Positions 39,417 through 47,864 of a DNA stretch of 64,000 nucleotides are shown here, piece by piece. Numbering within the stretch: position 1 is the stretch's first letter; each line of letters opens with the position of its first letter. A program made the translations under genes and the position numbers. A model generated the notes under the pieces. The model was not told where the DNA came from. It saw nothing but the letters and a program-made list of their open reading frames with translations, and made no database searches. The DNA comes from Nocardia aurantiaca (lineage in GTDB: Bacteria; Actinomycetota; Actinomycetes; Mycobacteriales; Mycobacteriaceae), in the NCBI RefSeq assembly GCF_009708175.1, contig NZ_WMBB01000004.1, forward strand, positions 434,001 to 498,000. The letters are read 5' to 3'.

Positions 39417-40048
39417 GTCGGGTCTGATTGTCGAGGCGGTCCAACAGTTTTCGACCGACATGTCCTGTCAGCGCTCTCGCACTCTCACGCCAATGGCGGG
39501 TGTCTGCTGCCGATGACGCGACACTGCGGCTCGGAGCACATCCGAGCTCGGCCGTGCCCAATGTATGGCAAATCCCTTGGCCACGAGGACTGTTTGGTGC
39601 CCATGATGACTGGCAGTCGGCTCGACCGTCGCCGCTTCGACCGGTCCGGTCAGCGCAACGGCTGTGCGCCGCAGGGTTATCCGATCCTCAGCCGCGAGCC
39701 GGTCTCCGGTAGGTGGCGGCGGACCGCCCGCCTCGGCGTCCGTCGGCCCCGGGTGGCAGTGCCCGTGTCGGTCAGCACGATCGCGATGCCGCCGGGCATC
39801 CACTCGCGGCGGATGAGCCCGTGCCTCTACATCCGCGTCAGCTGGTGCGAAATGGCCTTCTTATTCAGCTGATCGGCCCGGTGAGCGCTCGCTGACGCAG
39901 GTGGCTCCCACCAAGATCCGCCGAGCCCGGACAGGAATCCACGGCGTTGTCACCTGATCCGAACCACCCCGATATCGGATTCCGGTAACCGGATGTTGTG
40001 CCTCCGTTTGCACTGTGTTATCGATTAACAGTGCTGGTAGACCACAAG
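39417..40048. other. Non-coding stretch with a decayed regulator
   Basis: About 630 bp between the tRNA terminator and the PAP2 gene. Besides the MarR remnant on the minus strand nothing is supported. A minus-strand frame across the tRNA genes reading GVTGFEPATLR is the well-known false translation of tRNA DNA. Confidence 0.5.
39678..39890 (-). pseudogene. Remnant of a MarR family regulator
   Basis: The minus strand translates as ADQLNKKAISHQLTRM-stop-RHGLIRRE, then IAIVLTDTGTA and AVRRHL, ending at a stop at 39678. This follows the recognition helix, wing and C-terminal helix pattern of MarR proteins (SHQLTRMERRGLVRRE, VLTDAG, VRRHL). An in-frame TAG replaces the usual Glu codon after LTRM, the wing is shortened, and no proper N-terminal half can be read upstream. 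It is a decayed gene and cannot make an intact regulator. Confidence 0.6.
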
Positions 40049-41371
40049 ATGAACGTTTCCAGCTCGGTATCGACCGGTAGCTGGACCCGTTCTCGGCTCA
40101 TCCCGGCCGCCGGGCTGGGCGTGGCGGTGGTGTTGCTGATGGTCGCGCAGGTGTGGGCCTCGGCGCACGGGGTGATGGGCCCGCTGCGCAGCCTGCTGGA
40201 CGACTACTTCGCGAATCCGCAGTCAGCGGCCGTGTCCTGGGCCGGACTGGGGTTGGCGTGCATCGGCGTGCCCTCCCGGGTCCGGGTCGTCAGCCTGGTT
40301 GCCGCGGCGGTGCTGGACCTGCTGACCCTGGCGCTGCAGGCCGCGTGCGGATGGCACGTCTCGATCGGCACCGGGCCGACGCTGGCCTTGACGGCCTTGA
40401 CCCTCGTGGTCGTGCGCTGGGAGGGCGAACGCAGGCGGACCGCGGTGCAGGCCATCGCCTTCGGCGTCCTGCTGATCATGGCCTCCAAACTCGCCGACAC
40501 CTGGCTGATGGTCAGCATCGTCACCGGGCCCCGGGTGCTGGACCAGTACGTTCAGCTCGCCGACCGGGCATTGGGCGAACCGGCGTGGCTGGTCGGACGC
40601 GCGCTCGACGCGCTGGGTCCGCTGCCCTCGCACGTGTTGCACGTGGTCTACATCCAGCTGCCGGTGGCGGCGGTCGTCGTCGCGGTGTGGCAGCTGCGCC
40701 GAGTGACGACCAGCTCATGGCCGCGGCATCACCTGGTGCGGACCTTCCTGGTGCTGGGCGTGATCGGCCCGCTCGGCTACGTGCTGTTCCCCGTGGTCGG
40801 CCCGGTCTTCGCCTACGGCCCGCTCGGCCACGGCCTGGAGATCGGTGACTGGCCGCAGGTCTGGAGCGCCCTGACCACCGACCCGCAGCCGATGCTGTTC
40901 GACTCCGAGACCGCCCGCAACTGCATGCCGTCCATGCACACCGCTTGGGCGACCGCGCTTTTCATCCACTCCCGCACCGCGCCGCGCTGGCTGCGCTGGG
41001 CGGGGACCTTCTGGCTGGTGTGCACGCTGCTCGCGACACTGGGCTTCGGCTACCACTACGGCAGCGATCTGGTGGCGGGCGCGGTGCTGTGCCTGACGGT
41101 GGAGTCGGCGCTGCGAGATCCCGAGCGCGGCTGGGACCTGCCCCGAGCCCGAATCGTGTCGCTCGGCGTGGCGGTGCTCGCCGGATTGTTGCTGTCCTAT
41201 CGGTTCCTGGCCGCGACCATGGCGGAACATCCGATACCGGCAGGGATCGTCGTACTGGGCTCGCTGGCCGCCGTATCCTTGCTCTTCTACGCGACCTGGT
41301 TCGCGCGGCCGGGTAGCCGGTTGGCGCACTGGGGCGGCCGAACCCCAGCCGATGGATTTGCCCTCGATTAG
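40049..41371 (+). CDS. PAP2-superfamily membrane protein (AUR1-like)
   Basis: A 440-residue protein with about ten membrane helices. Near 290-345 it carries the phosphatase/transferase signature CMPSMHTAWATA and GFGYHYGSD, the PSMH...H...D layout of PAP2 enzymes related to inositol-phosphotransferases such as AUR1. It probably acts on a lipid- or polyprenyl-phosphate in the membrane. The start is uncertain: ATG 40049 gives MNVSSSVS, while a GTG at 39998 in frame would add 17 residues; neither has a good ribosome site. It is followed 50 bp later by a GT87-type gene, so joint work on mannolipids or arabinogalactan is plausible. Confidence 0.82.
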   Translation: MNVSSSVSTGSWTRSRLIPAAGLGVAVVLLMVAQVWASAHGVMGPLRSLLDDYFANPQSAAVSWAGLGLACIGVPSRVRVVSLVAAAVLDLLTLALQAACGWHVSIGTGPTLALTALTLVVVRWEGERRRTAVQAIAFGVLLIMASKLADTWLMVSIVTGPRVLDQYVQLADRALGEPAWLVGRALDALGPLPSHVLHVVYIQLPVAAVVVAVWQLRRVTTSSWPRHHLVRTFLVLGVIGPLGYVLFPVVGPVFAYGPLGHGLEIGDWPQVWSALTTDPQPMLFDSETARNCMPSMHTAWATALFIHSRTAPRWLRWAGTFWLVCTLLATLGFGYHYGSDLVAGAVLCLTVESALRDPERGWDLPRARIVSLGVAVLAGLLLSYRFLAATMAEHPIPAGIVVLGSLAAVSLLFYATWFARPGSRLAHWGGRTPADGFALD

Positions 41372-41421
41372 CCACTCCCCCAATGCAATCCGGACAACTT
41401 GCGCGAAAGTCGAAAGGGTTA

Positions 41422-42747
41422 ATGTCTCCCCTGATGATCACTACGCGGGCGGGGCAACGTAATTTGCTGCGCAATCTGAAGTCGGAGGGCCGCTCGGGCC
41501 CGCCCCGCATTCCGATCATGATCGGAATCCTGCTGACCGTGGCGATCACGGCGCTGTTCTCCGCCATGCACGGGTTCCTCGACCTGCAGGTCTATCGCGT
41601 CGACACCCGAGGCTGGCTGGAGCACGGCACCCTGTACGGCCCGACGCTGCCGGTCGCGGGCCACACCGACCTGCCCTTCACCTATCCGCCGTCGGCGGCG
41701 GTCATGATGATCCCGCTCGCCATCGTGCCGCTCTGGCTGGCCGAACTGATGGTGACGGCGAGCTCGCTGGCCTGCCTCGGCGTGACTATCTGGCTGGTGC
41801 TCTCCCGGGTCCGCCCGGACCTGGACCCGCGCGCGAAACTCACGCTGAGCGTGACCGCGGTCGTCCTCATGCTGGCCGTCGAACCCGTGCGCACCACCCT
41901 GTGGTTCGGGCAGATCAATCTCGTGCTGATGGCCGCGGTCGCCCTCGACTGCCTGACCGAGAAGCCCCGCTGGCCGCGCGGTGTCCTCATCGGCGTCGCC
42001 GCCGTCACCAAGCTGACTCCCGCCGCTTTCGTCCTCTACTTCCTCATCCGCCGCGACTGGAAGGCAGCGGGCACGGCGGCGGCCACCGCGGCGACGGTGA
42101 TCGGCGCCGGATTCCTGGTCTTCCCAAGGGAATCCCGCGACTACTGGCTGCACGCCATCACCGACACCAACCGCATCGGCTCCCCCGATTACGTCGGCAA
42201 CCAGTCCCTCAAGGGCCTGGTCTTCCGCCTCGGACTCTCGAATTCGGCCGCCACCGCCGTCTGGCTCGGCCTGGCCCTCGTCGTCGTCTGCGCCGGCGCG
42301 ATCCTGATGCACCACCTGCTCCGAGTCGGACGTACGACCGCTCACCGCGATGGCGTCGCGGGAACGACACCGGTAACCATCCTGTCCGTCACGGCCCTGC
42401 TCGTGAACGCCGCAGTGCTGCTGCTGATCTCGCCGGTCTCCTGGACCCACCACTGGGTATGGGCCGCCCCCGCCCTGGTCACCGCCGCCACCTGGGCAAC
42501 CGCCACTCCCCGCTTCGCCGCGGTCGCGGTGATCGCCGCCTTCGCCATCTTCTTCCTCATCGGCCCGGGCATCGTCCCCAACGGCCGCCACCAGGAACTC
42601 GCCTGGTCCTGGTGGCAACACATCCCCGGCGACATCTACATCCTGGCCACCGCCGCACTACTCGCCGTGGGCGTCGGGCAACTGCTCAGGATGCGTGCCC
42701 GCATCTCCCTCGACCCCACCCCGGTAACCGAGGGTCAGCGGGGCTGA
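41422..42747 (+). CDS. GT87-family polyprenyl-phosphomannose mannosyltransferase
   Basis: A 441-residue GT-C glycosyltransferase (DUF2029/GT87) with about ten membrane helices. The conserved acidic first loop FLDLQVYRVDTRGW is near 48-61, followed by LPFTYPPSAA, typical for alpha-mannosyltransferases of the PimE/Rv2181 type that build PIMs, LM and LAM from polyprenyl-phosphomannose. ATG 41422 has AAAGGG 4-5 nt upstream; an earlier in-frame ATG lies at 41383. It lies downstream of the PAP2 gene and overlaps the converging nei gene by 13 bp at its 3' end. The acceptor is not known. Confidence 0.85.
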   Translation: MSPLMITTRAGQRNLLRNLKSEGRSGPPRIPIMIGILLTVAITALFSAMHGFLDLQVYRVDTRGWLEHGTLYGPTLPVAGHTDLPFTYPPSAAVMMIPLAIVPLWLAELMVTASSLACLGVTIWLVLSRVRPDLDPRAKLTLSVTAVVLMLAVEPVRTTLWFGQINLVLMAAVALDCLTEKPRWPRGVLIGVAAVTKLTPAAFVLYFLIRRDWKAAGTAAATAATVIGAGFLVFPRESRDYWLHAITDTNRIGSPDYVGNQSLKGLVFRLGLSNSAATAVWLGLALVVVCAGAILMHHLLRVGRTTAHRDGVAGTTPVTILSVTALLVNAAVLLLISPVSWTHHWVWAAPALVTAATWATATPRFAAVAVIAAFAIFFLIGPGIVPNGRHQELAWSWWQHIPGDIYILATAALLAVGVGQLLRMRARISLDPTPVTEGQRG

Positions 42748-43547
42748 CAGGTGGGGCACCAGAAGAGGTTTCGAGCGTCGAGAACCGAGTGCAGGACAGT
42801 GGTGCCGCAGAGCCGGCAAGGGTCGCCCGCGCGGCGGTAGACATAGGTCCGCGGTTTGTCCTTGGCGTAAGCCGGTGCACCGTGGTCGTGCTCGGGACGG
42901 ACCACGACGATCTTGCCGCGGCGCACGCCTACCTTCATGAGGTCGACCAGGTCGGACCAGATCCCCTGCCACTCTTCGTAGGAGAGCTGGGTGCCGGGGC
43001 GGTCGGGTGAGATGCCGTGGCGGAAGAGGACTTCCGCGCGGTAGACGTTGCCGACTCCGGCGAGGATCTTCTGGTCCATGAGCAGGGCGCCTATGGGGCG
43101 CTGGGAGCGGCGGATGCGGTCCCAGGCGCGGTCGGGATCGGCGTCGCGGCGCAGCGGGTCGGGTCCCAGTCGGGCCGTCAGCGCCGTCACCTCCGGTTCG
43201 AGCAGGATTTCGCACGCGGCGGGGCCACGCAGGTCGGTGCCCCGCAATTCGCCGGTGCGTCCGCCGCCGATCAGTCGCATGCGGACCTCGCCGACCGGAT
43301 CGTCCATGGGCACAGCGGATTCGGTGAACTTGCCGTACAACCCCAGATGGATGTGCAGGGTGACGCCCGAATCATAATGGTGGAGCAGGTGTTTGCCCCA
43401 GGCCTCGGCGCGGGTCAGCACCCGGCCGTCGAGCAGCGCCGCACCCTCGGCGAATCGCCCCTGTGGGCTGGAAACTCGAACCTGACCGCCGGCGAAGCGC
43501 TGGTCGTGCAGCTTCGCCAGGCGGTGCAGCGTATGACCTTCCGGCAC
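42735..43547 (-). CDS. nei: Fpg/Nei family DNA glycosylase
   Basis: Removes oxidised bases and nicks abasic sites. The protein is 270 residues. It begins MPEGHTLHR with the catalytic Pro2-Glu3 of the family (MPEGH is the Nei2-like variant). The helix-two-turn-helix MDQKILAGVGNVYRAE is near 167-182. A C-terminal zinc finger with CRLCG and CPTCQ is at about 243-267. It is 3 bp from rpiB, matching Rv2464c-Rv2465c order from memory, and the two are likely cotranscribed. Confidence 0.93.
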   Translation of the reverse strand: MPEGHTLHRLAKLHDQRFAGGQVRVSSPQGRFAEGAALLDGRVLTRAEAWGKHLLHHYDSGVTLHIHLGLYGKFTESAVPMDDPVGEVRMRLIGGGRTGELRGTDLRGPAACEILLEPEVTALTARLGPDPLRRDADPDRAWDRIRRSQRPIGALLMDQKILAGVGNVYRAEVLFRHGISPDRPGTQLSYEEWQGIWSDLVDLMKVGVRRGKIVVVRPEHDHGAPAYAKDKPRTYVYRRAGDPCRLCGTTVLHSVLDARNLFWCPTCQPR

Positions 43548-43550
43548 AGG

Positions 43551-44021
43551 TCAGTTCGGGAGAGCCGGGGGGACGCCGGTCTTCTCGTACTCGGCGAGGA
43601 TGTCGATGCGGCGCTGGTGGCGCGCCTCGTCGGACCACGGGGTGGTCATGAAGGCGTCCACGATGGCGAGGGCTTCCTCGGTAGTGTGCATGCGGCCGCC
43701 GATGCCGAGCAGCTGGGCGTTGTTGTGCTGACGGGCGAGCTGGGCGGTCTCCACGCTCCAGCCGAGGGCGCAGCGGGCGCCGGGCACTTTGTTGGCGGCG
43801 ATCTGCTCGCCATTGCCGGAGCCGCCGAACACGAAGCCCAGCGAACCCGGGTCGGCGACCACGCGGCGCGCGGCCTCGATGCAGAAGGCCGGGTAGTCGT
43901 CGAGGGCGTCGTATTCCAGCGCGCCGCAGTCGACGACCTCGTGACCCTGACCTTCCAGGTGAGCCTTGACGTGGTTCTTCAATTCGAAGCCGGCATGGTC
44001 GGCACCCAGGTATACGCGCAT
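43551..44021 (-). CDS. rpiB: Ribose-5-phosphate isomerase B
   Basis: Interconverts ribose-5-phosphate and ribulose-5-phosphate in the pentose phosphate pathway. The protein is 156 residues. The N-terminus MRVYLGADHAGFELK is typical. The loop GGSGNGEQIAANK near 66-78 carries the Ser and Glu (E72) that serve in the mycobacterial-type enzyme, where Glu replaces the catalytic Cys of the E. coli form. It lies directly upstream of nei. Confidence 0.95.
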   Translation of the reverse strand: MRVYLGADHAGFELKNHVKAHLEGQGHEVVDCGALEYDALDDYPAFCIEAARRVVADPGSLGFVFGGSGNGEQIAANKVPGARCALGWSVETAQLARQHNNAQLLGIGGRMHTTEEALAIVDAFMTTPWSDEARHQRRIDILAEYEKTGVPPALPN

Positions 44022-44144
44022 GGCTGCGATTCTGTCAGGAGGCCCGCGCCCGGTCCGCAGGGGGCTCTCGCCGGGAAGCCCGCTGCGTGAGCCACCCTGC
44101 GGCGTCGACGAACCCGGGACCCCCGCGAAACGTACTATCCAGGC

Positions 44145-45269
44145 ATGACGTCCGACGACAGATCACAACCGCCGAACGCCTACGGGGGGCAAACCGCTGG
44201 CGGCCTACCGGGACAGTTCACCGGCAGCCGATCCGGATGGAACCCGGCCACCGGAATGTCCGGCTGGGACCCGCGGCTGGGCCCGCCGGGATGGGCTCCG
44301 CAGCAACCGTATTCGCCACCCCCGCCGCCGGTGGTGCAGCAGACCCGCGGCCTGTCGCCGTTCGGGATGCCGTCGCGGCACAGCTGGGAGATCCCGCTGC
44401 TGGTGATCGTGATCGTGGCCACCGTGCTGGCGTATCTGCTGGCGCTGCTGCTGTTGGTGTCCGGCTATGCCGGTCAGCTGGTGCTGGCGCTGGTGTTCGC
44501 GCCGCTGATCGTCTATTTGGGCCGCGGTATGAACTACGCGGCACAGCGGGTGAACGGCGTGAAGATGTCGCCGACGCAGTTCCCTGAGGGCTATCGCATG
44601 GTGCAGGAGGCGGCGGCCCGCTTCGGCATGCAGAAGGTGCCCGACGCGTATGTGGTGCTGGGCAACGGGCAGATCAATGCCTTCGCCTCCGGGCACGGCT
44701 TCCGCCGCTATGTGGTGGTGTACAGCGACCTGTTCGAAATCGGCGGCGCGGCACGCAATCCCGACGCGCTGGCCTTCATCATCGGCCACGAGGTCGGTCA
44801 CATCGCGGCCGGGCACGTCTCGTACTGGCGGCAGGTGGGCATGTTCCTGGCGCCGTTCCTGCCGATCCTGGGCAGCTCGCTGATCCGCGCCCAGGAGTAC
44901 ACCGCCGACAATCACGGCTTCTGCAACCGGCCGCAGGGCGCGCCCCCGGCCATGCAGACACTGGCCGGCGGCAAGTATCTGAACAATCTGGTCGGCTTCG
45001 ACGAGATGGCCGACCGGGCGGCCCAGGAGAAAGGCTTCTTCGTCTGGATCGCGAACGCCATGTCCAGCCATCCGGTGCTGACCTGGCGCATGTGGGCGCT
45101 GCGCGACCGCAGCCGCCACGGCAAGCTGTTCTGGCGGCCCGATGTCCCGCAGCGCCCGGTCGCTGTCCTGCCGTACGGCGGCTATCAGCAGCCGTTGCCC
45201 GCTGGCTACGGCGGGCCGCCACCCGGGTACGGCGACGCCCCGACCCATCACGAGTACCAGCCGCAATAG
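44145..45269 (+). CDS. M48 family zinc metalloprotease, membrane-anchored
   Basis: A 374-residue protease. It has an N-terminal Pro/Gly-rich cytoplasmic stretch of about 80 residues, a long double hydrophobic segment (about 85-128), then a peptidase domain with HEVGH at 215-219 and the third-ligand motif EYTAD near 251. A Pro/Gly/Tyr-rich tail follows. This layout resembles HtpX-like membrane proteases with the catalytic site at the cytoplasmic face. It is divergent from rpiB and converges with the DsbA gene across a terminator hairpin. The substrate is unknown. Confidence 0.88.
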   Translation: MTSDDRSQPPNAYGGQTAGGLPGQFTGSRSGWNPATGMSGWDPRLGPPGWAPQQPYSPPPPPVVQQTRGLSPFGMPSRHSWEIPLLVIVIVATVLAYLLALLLLVSGYAGQLVLALVFAPLIVYLGRGMNYAAQRVNGVKMSPTQFPEGYRMVQEAAARFGMQKVPDAYVVLGNGQINAFASGHGFRRYVVVYSDLFEIGGAARNPDALAFIIGHEVGHIAAGHVSYWRQVGMFLAPFLPILGSSLIRAQEYTADNHGFCNRPQGAPPAMQTLAGGKYLNNLVGFDEMADRAAQEKGFFVWIANAMSSHPVLTWRMWALRDRSRHGKLFWRPDVPQRPVAVLPYGGYQQPLPAGYGGPPPGYGDAPTHHEYQPQ

Positions 45270-45286
45270 GTTCTCACGATCGCACG

Positions 45287-45320
45287 ATCGGGCGGGGTCC
45301 CACCATGGCCCCCGCCCGAT
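45287..45320. terminator. Bidirectional terminator hairpin
   Basis: A perfect 11-bp stem (45287-45297 with 45310-45320) around a 12-nt loop, between the converging M48 and DsbA genes. Confidence 0.65.
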
Positions 45321-45347
45321 GGTCGTTCACGCCGAAAGCCCTGCGGC

Positions 45348-45992
45348 TCAGTCGAAGACGGGATCCTCGGTGCGAGTCCGCTTGAGCTCGAAGAAGTGTG
45401 GGTAGGAGGCCAGCGCGAGCACGCCGTCCCACAGCTTGCCCGCCTCCTCTCCGCGCGGAATGCGCGAGAGCACCGGCCCGAAGAAGGCGACGTCATTGAT
45501 GTGGATGGTCGGCGTGCCGACATCCTGGCCGACCTTGTCCATGCCGGCGTGGTGCGAGGCGCGCAGGGCCTCGTCGTGGTCGGTGGAGGTGGCGGCTTCG
45601 GCGAGCTCGGCCGGCAGGCCCGCCTCGGCCAGCGACTCGGCGATGATCACCGCGAGCAGATCCGTGCGCGAACCGTCCTGCTCGTACTCGGCGCGACGGT
45701 TGTGCAGGCGGGTGCCCATGGCGGTGTAGAGCGGGGCCAGCACCTTGTCGCCGTGCTCCTGGGCGGCGGCGATGGCGACCCGGACCGGGCCCCAGCCACT
45801 GCGCAGCAGCTCCTCGTACTGCGGGGGCAGGCCCTCGCGGCCTTCGTTGAGCACCGACAGGCTCATGACATGGAAGTGCGCCTCGATATCGCGCACCTGC
45901 TCGACCTCGAGGATCCAGCGGGAGGTGATCCAGCACCACGGGCACAGCGGATCGAACCAGAAGTCGACCCGGTCCTTCTTGGCGTCGCTCAC
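45348..45992 (-). CDS. DsbA-family thiol oxidoreductase (mycothiol-dependent nitroreductase-like)
   Basis: A 214-residue thioredoxin-fold protein with active-site CPWC (Cys17 and Cys20) in FDPLCPWCW and the helical insertion of the DsbA/FrnE class. No signal peptide is seen, so it is cytosolic. Size, motif and placement match M. tuberculosis Rv2466c, a mycothiol-linked reductase that can activate nitro prodrugs; this assignment uses recalled gene order. It is a single gene divergent from the ferredoxin reductase. Confidence 0.88.
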   Translation of the reverse strand: MSDAKKDRVDFWFDPLCPWCWITSRWILEVEQVRDIEAHFHVMSLSVLNEGREGLPPQYEELLRSGWGPVRVAIAAAQEHGDKVLAPLYTAMGTRLHNRRAEYEQDGSRTDLLAVIIAESLAEAGLPAELAEAATSTDHDEALRASHHAGMDKVGQDVGTPTIHINDVAFFGPVLSRIPRGEEAGKLWDGVLALASYPHFFELKRTRTEDPVFD

Positions 45993-46099
45993 AAGGAAGT
46001 CCTTTCGCAGTCAATCGACGGCCGAGGGCAGGGCCGCACACGATGCGCAACAACCCGGATTGTTGCCGATATTTCCGCTCCGCCCGACTCTACCCGGGC

Positions 46100-46142
46100 T
46101 AGGGTCGGGATATCGGCCTCATCGACGGCGGTCCCGACCCTA
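46100..46142. promoter_or_regulatory. Inverted repeat just upstream of ferredoxin reductase
   Basis: Perfect 11-bp arms TAGGGTCGGGA (46100-46110) and their complement (46132-46142), separated by 21 nt and ending 19 nt before the ATG. It may be a leader hairpin or a regulator site. Confidence 0.45.
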
Positions 46143-46161
46143 CTAGCAGCGAGGTTTCGGC

Positions 46162-47358
46162 ATGACCACATCCAGGTTCGTCATCGCGGGCGGTGGGCTG
46201 GCCGCGGCCAAGCTCGCGGAAGCTTTGAGGGCCAACGATTTCGATGGCACCGTTACGCTCGTCAGCGCGGAGGAGCAGCTGCCCTATGAGCGGCCGCCGC
46301 TGTCCAAGGAGCATCTGCTGGGCAAGAAGGCGCTCAGCGATTTCACCGTGAATCCGGCGCAGTGGTATCTCGACCACCATATCGAGGTCATGCTCGGCAC
46401 GACCGTCACCGGGCTGGACCGGAGCACCAAAACCATTGCGCTGCCGAATGCTACGACGCTGCCCTACGACAAGCTGGCGCTGGCCACCGGTTCGCGTCCG
46501 CGGCTGCTGCGTCTGCCCGGCGCCGACGCCGAGGGCGTGTACGTGCTGCGCACCATCGGGGAGTCCGATGCCCTGCTCGGGATGTTGGGCTCCGCACGGC
46601 GGCTGGCCATCATCGGCGCGGGGTGGATCGGGCTCGAGGTGACCGCGGCCGCGCGGGCCGCGGGCGTGGAAGTGACTGTGTTGGAGGCGGAATCGGTGCC
46701 GCTGCGGGCCGCACTCGGGGCCGAGATGGGCGAGGTGTTCGCCGATCTGCATCGCGCGCACGGAGTGGATCTGCGCCTCGGAGTGAAGGTCGGCGAGATC
46801 ACCACCGCCGACGGCCGTGCCACCGGCGTGCGGCTCGACGACGGCACCCACATCGAGGCGGACGCGGTGCTGGTCGCGGTGGGTGCGCGGCCCAATATCG
46901 AGCTTGCCGCCGATGCCGGGCTGGCCGTGGAAGGCGGCGTGCTGGTGGACGAGAGCCTGGCCACCAGCGACCCGGACATCGTCGCGGTCGGCGATATCGC
47001 CGATCAGCAGCACCCTGTGCTGGGGCAGCGGATCCGGGTGGAGCACTGGGCGAATGCGCTCAACCAGCCAGCGGTGGCGGCGCTGACCATGCTCGGCAAG
47101 CCCGCCGTGTACGACCGGCTGCCGTATTTCTTTACCGACCAGTACGACCTCGGCATGGAGTACACCGGATATGTCGGGCCGAAGCAGCGGGCGCGCGTGG
47201 TGGTGCGCGGCGACCTCGGAAAACGCGAGTTCGTGGCGTACTGGCTGGACTCCGGGAACCGGGTGCTGGCCGGAATGAACGTGAACGTGTGGGATGTGAC
47301 GGACAAGATCAAGCAGCTGATCCTCAGCGCTGAGGCTGTGGACCCCGACCAGCTATGA
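46162..47358 (+). CDS. FAD-dependent ferredoxin reductase-like oxidoreductase
   Basis: A 398-residue flavoprotein of the putidaredoxin/rhodocoxin-reductase type that passes electrons from NAD(P)H to a ferredoxin. The FAD motif GGGLAAAKLAE is near 7-17, the hallmark YERPPLSKE near 43-51, the NAD-binding GAGWIGLE near 153-160 and VGDIA near 277. No ferredoxin or P450 gene is adjacent, so its partner is encoded elsewhere. A GAGG ribosome site precedes ATG 46162, behind an inverted repeat. Confidence 0.92.
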   Translation: MTTSRFVIAGGGLAAAKLAEALRANDFDGTVTLVSAEEQLPYERPPLSKEHLLGKKALSDFTVNPAQWYLDHHIEVMLGTTVTGLDRSTKTIALPNATTLPYDKLALATGSRPRLLRLPGADAEGVYVLRTIGESDALLGMLGSARRLAIIGAGWIGLEVTAAARAAGVEVTVLEAESVPLRAALGAEMGEVFADLHRAHGVDLRLGVKVGEITTADGRATGVRLDDGTHIEADAVLVAVGARPNIELAADAGLAVEGGVLVDESLATSDPDIVAVGDIADQQHPVLGQRIRVEHWANALNQPAVAALTMLGKPAVYDRLPYFFTDQYDLGMEYTGYVGPKQRARVVVRGDLGKREFVAYWLDSGNRVLAGMNVNVWDVTDKIKQLILSAEAVDPDQL

Positions 47359-47462
47359 CGACCGTCACATAATCCGGAGGGCGGGGTACGTCGCGTCGGC
47401 GTACCGGGCTCCGACCTGTGGACGAGAGCGCCCACCGGGGCGCGCCGACGAAGGAGCCGACC

Positions 47463-47864
47463 ATGAAGTACATCCTGATCAAGACCTACTCCGCCGCCGC
47501 CTACTGCGACACCCCGATCAACGAGTGGGCGCCCGAGGAGATCCAGGCGCACATCGATTTCCAGCGCGCCCTCGGTGAGGAGCTGGCCAAATCCGGCGAA
47601 CTCGTCGACGCCCAGGGCCTCGCCGACCCGAGCCAAGCGCGCACCGTCATGTCCGACGGCCGCTCCGCGCCGGTGATCACCGACGGCCCCTTCCCGGAGA
47701 CCAAGGAGTTCCTGGCCGGTTACTGGATCATCGACGTCGACACTCCCGAGCGCGCGGTCGAGATCGCCGCCGAGGCGTCGGCCGCGCCCGGCCCGGGCGG
47801 CAAGCCGATCGGCGAGTACATCGAGGTCCGTCCGATCATGAGCGCCCCCGCCGCCGAGCTCTGA
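47463..47864 (+). CDS. YciI-like DGPF-domain protein
   Basis: A 133-residue protein of the YciI/DGPF family. The name-giving motif is visible as ITDGPFPETKEF near 71-82. AAGGAG precedes ATG 47463; a longer frame from 47418 is not favoured. Its stop overlaps the start of the sigma factor gene by one base, so they form one unit. DGPF genes are the standard partners of ECF42 sigma factors, whose regulons usually contain them. Biochemical function is unknown. Confidence 0.9.
   Translation: MKYILIKTYSAAAYCDTPINEWAPEEIQAHIDFQRALGEELAKSGELVDAQGLADPSQARTVMSDGRSAPVITDGPFPETKEFLAGYWIIDVDTPERAVEIAAEASAAPGPGGKPIGEYIEVRPIMSAPAAEL

Noticed and set aside
39265..39561. Minus-strand frame containing GVTGFEPATLRSQSGCATKLRYTP
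   Set aside because: This is the familiar false protein produced by translating antisense tRNA DNA; it overlaps tRNA-Gly/tRNA-Pro.
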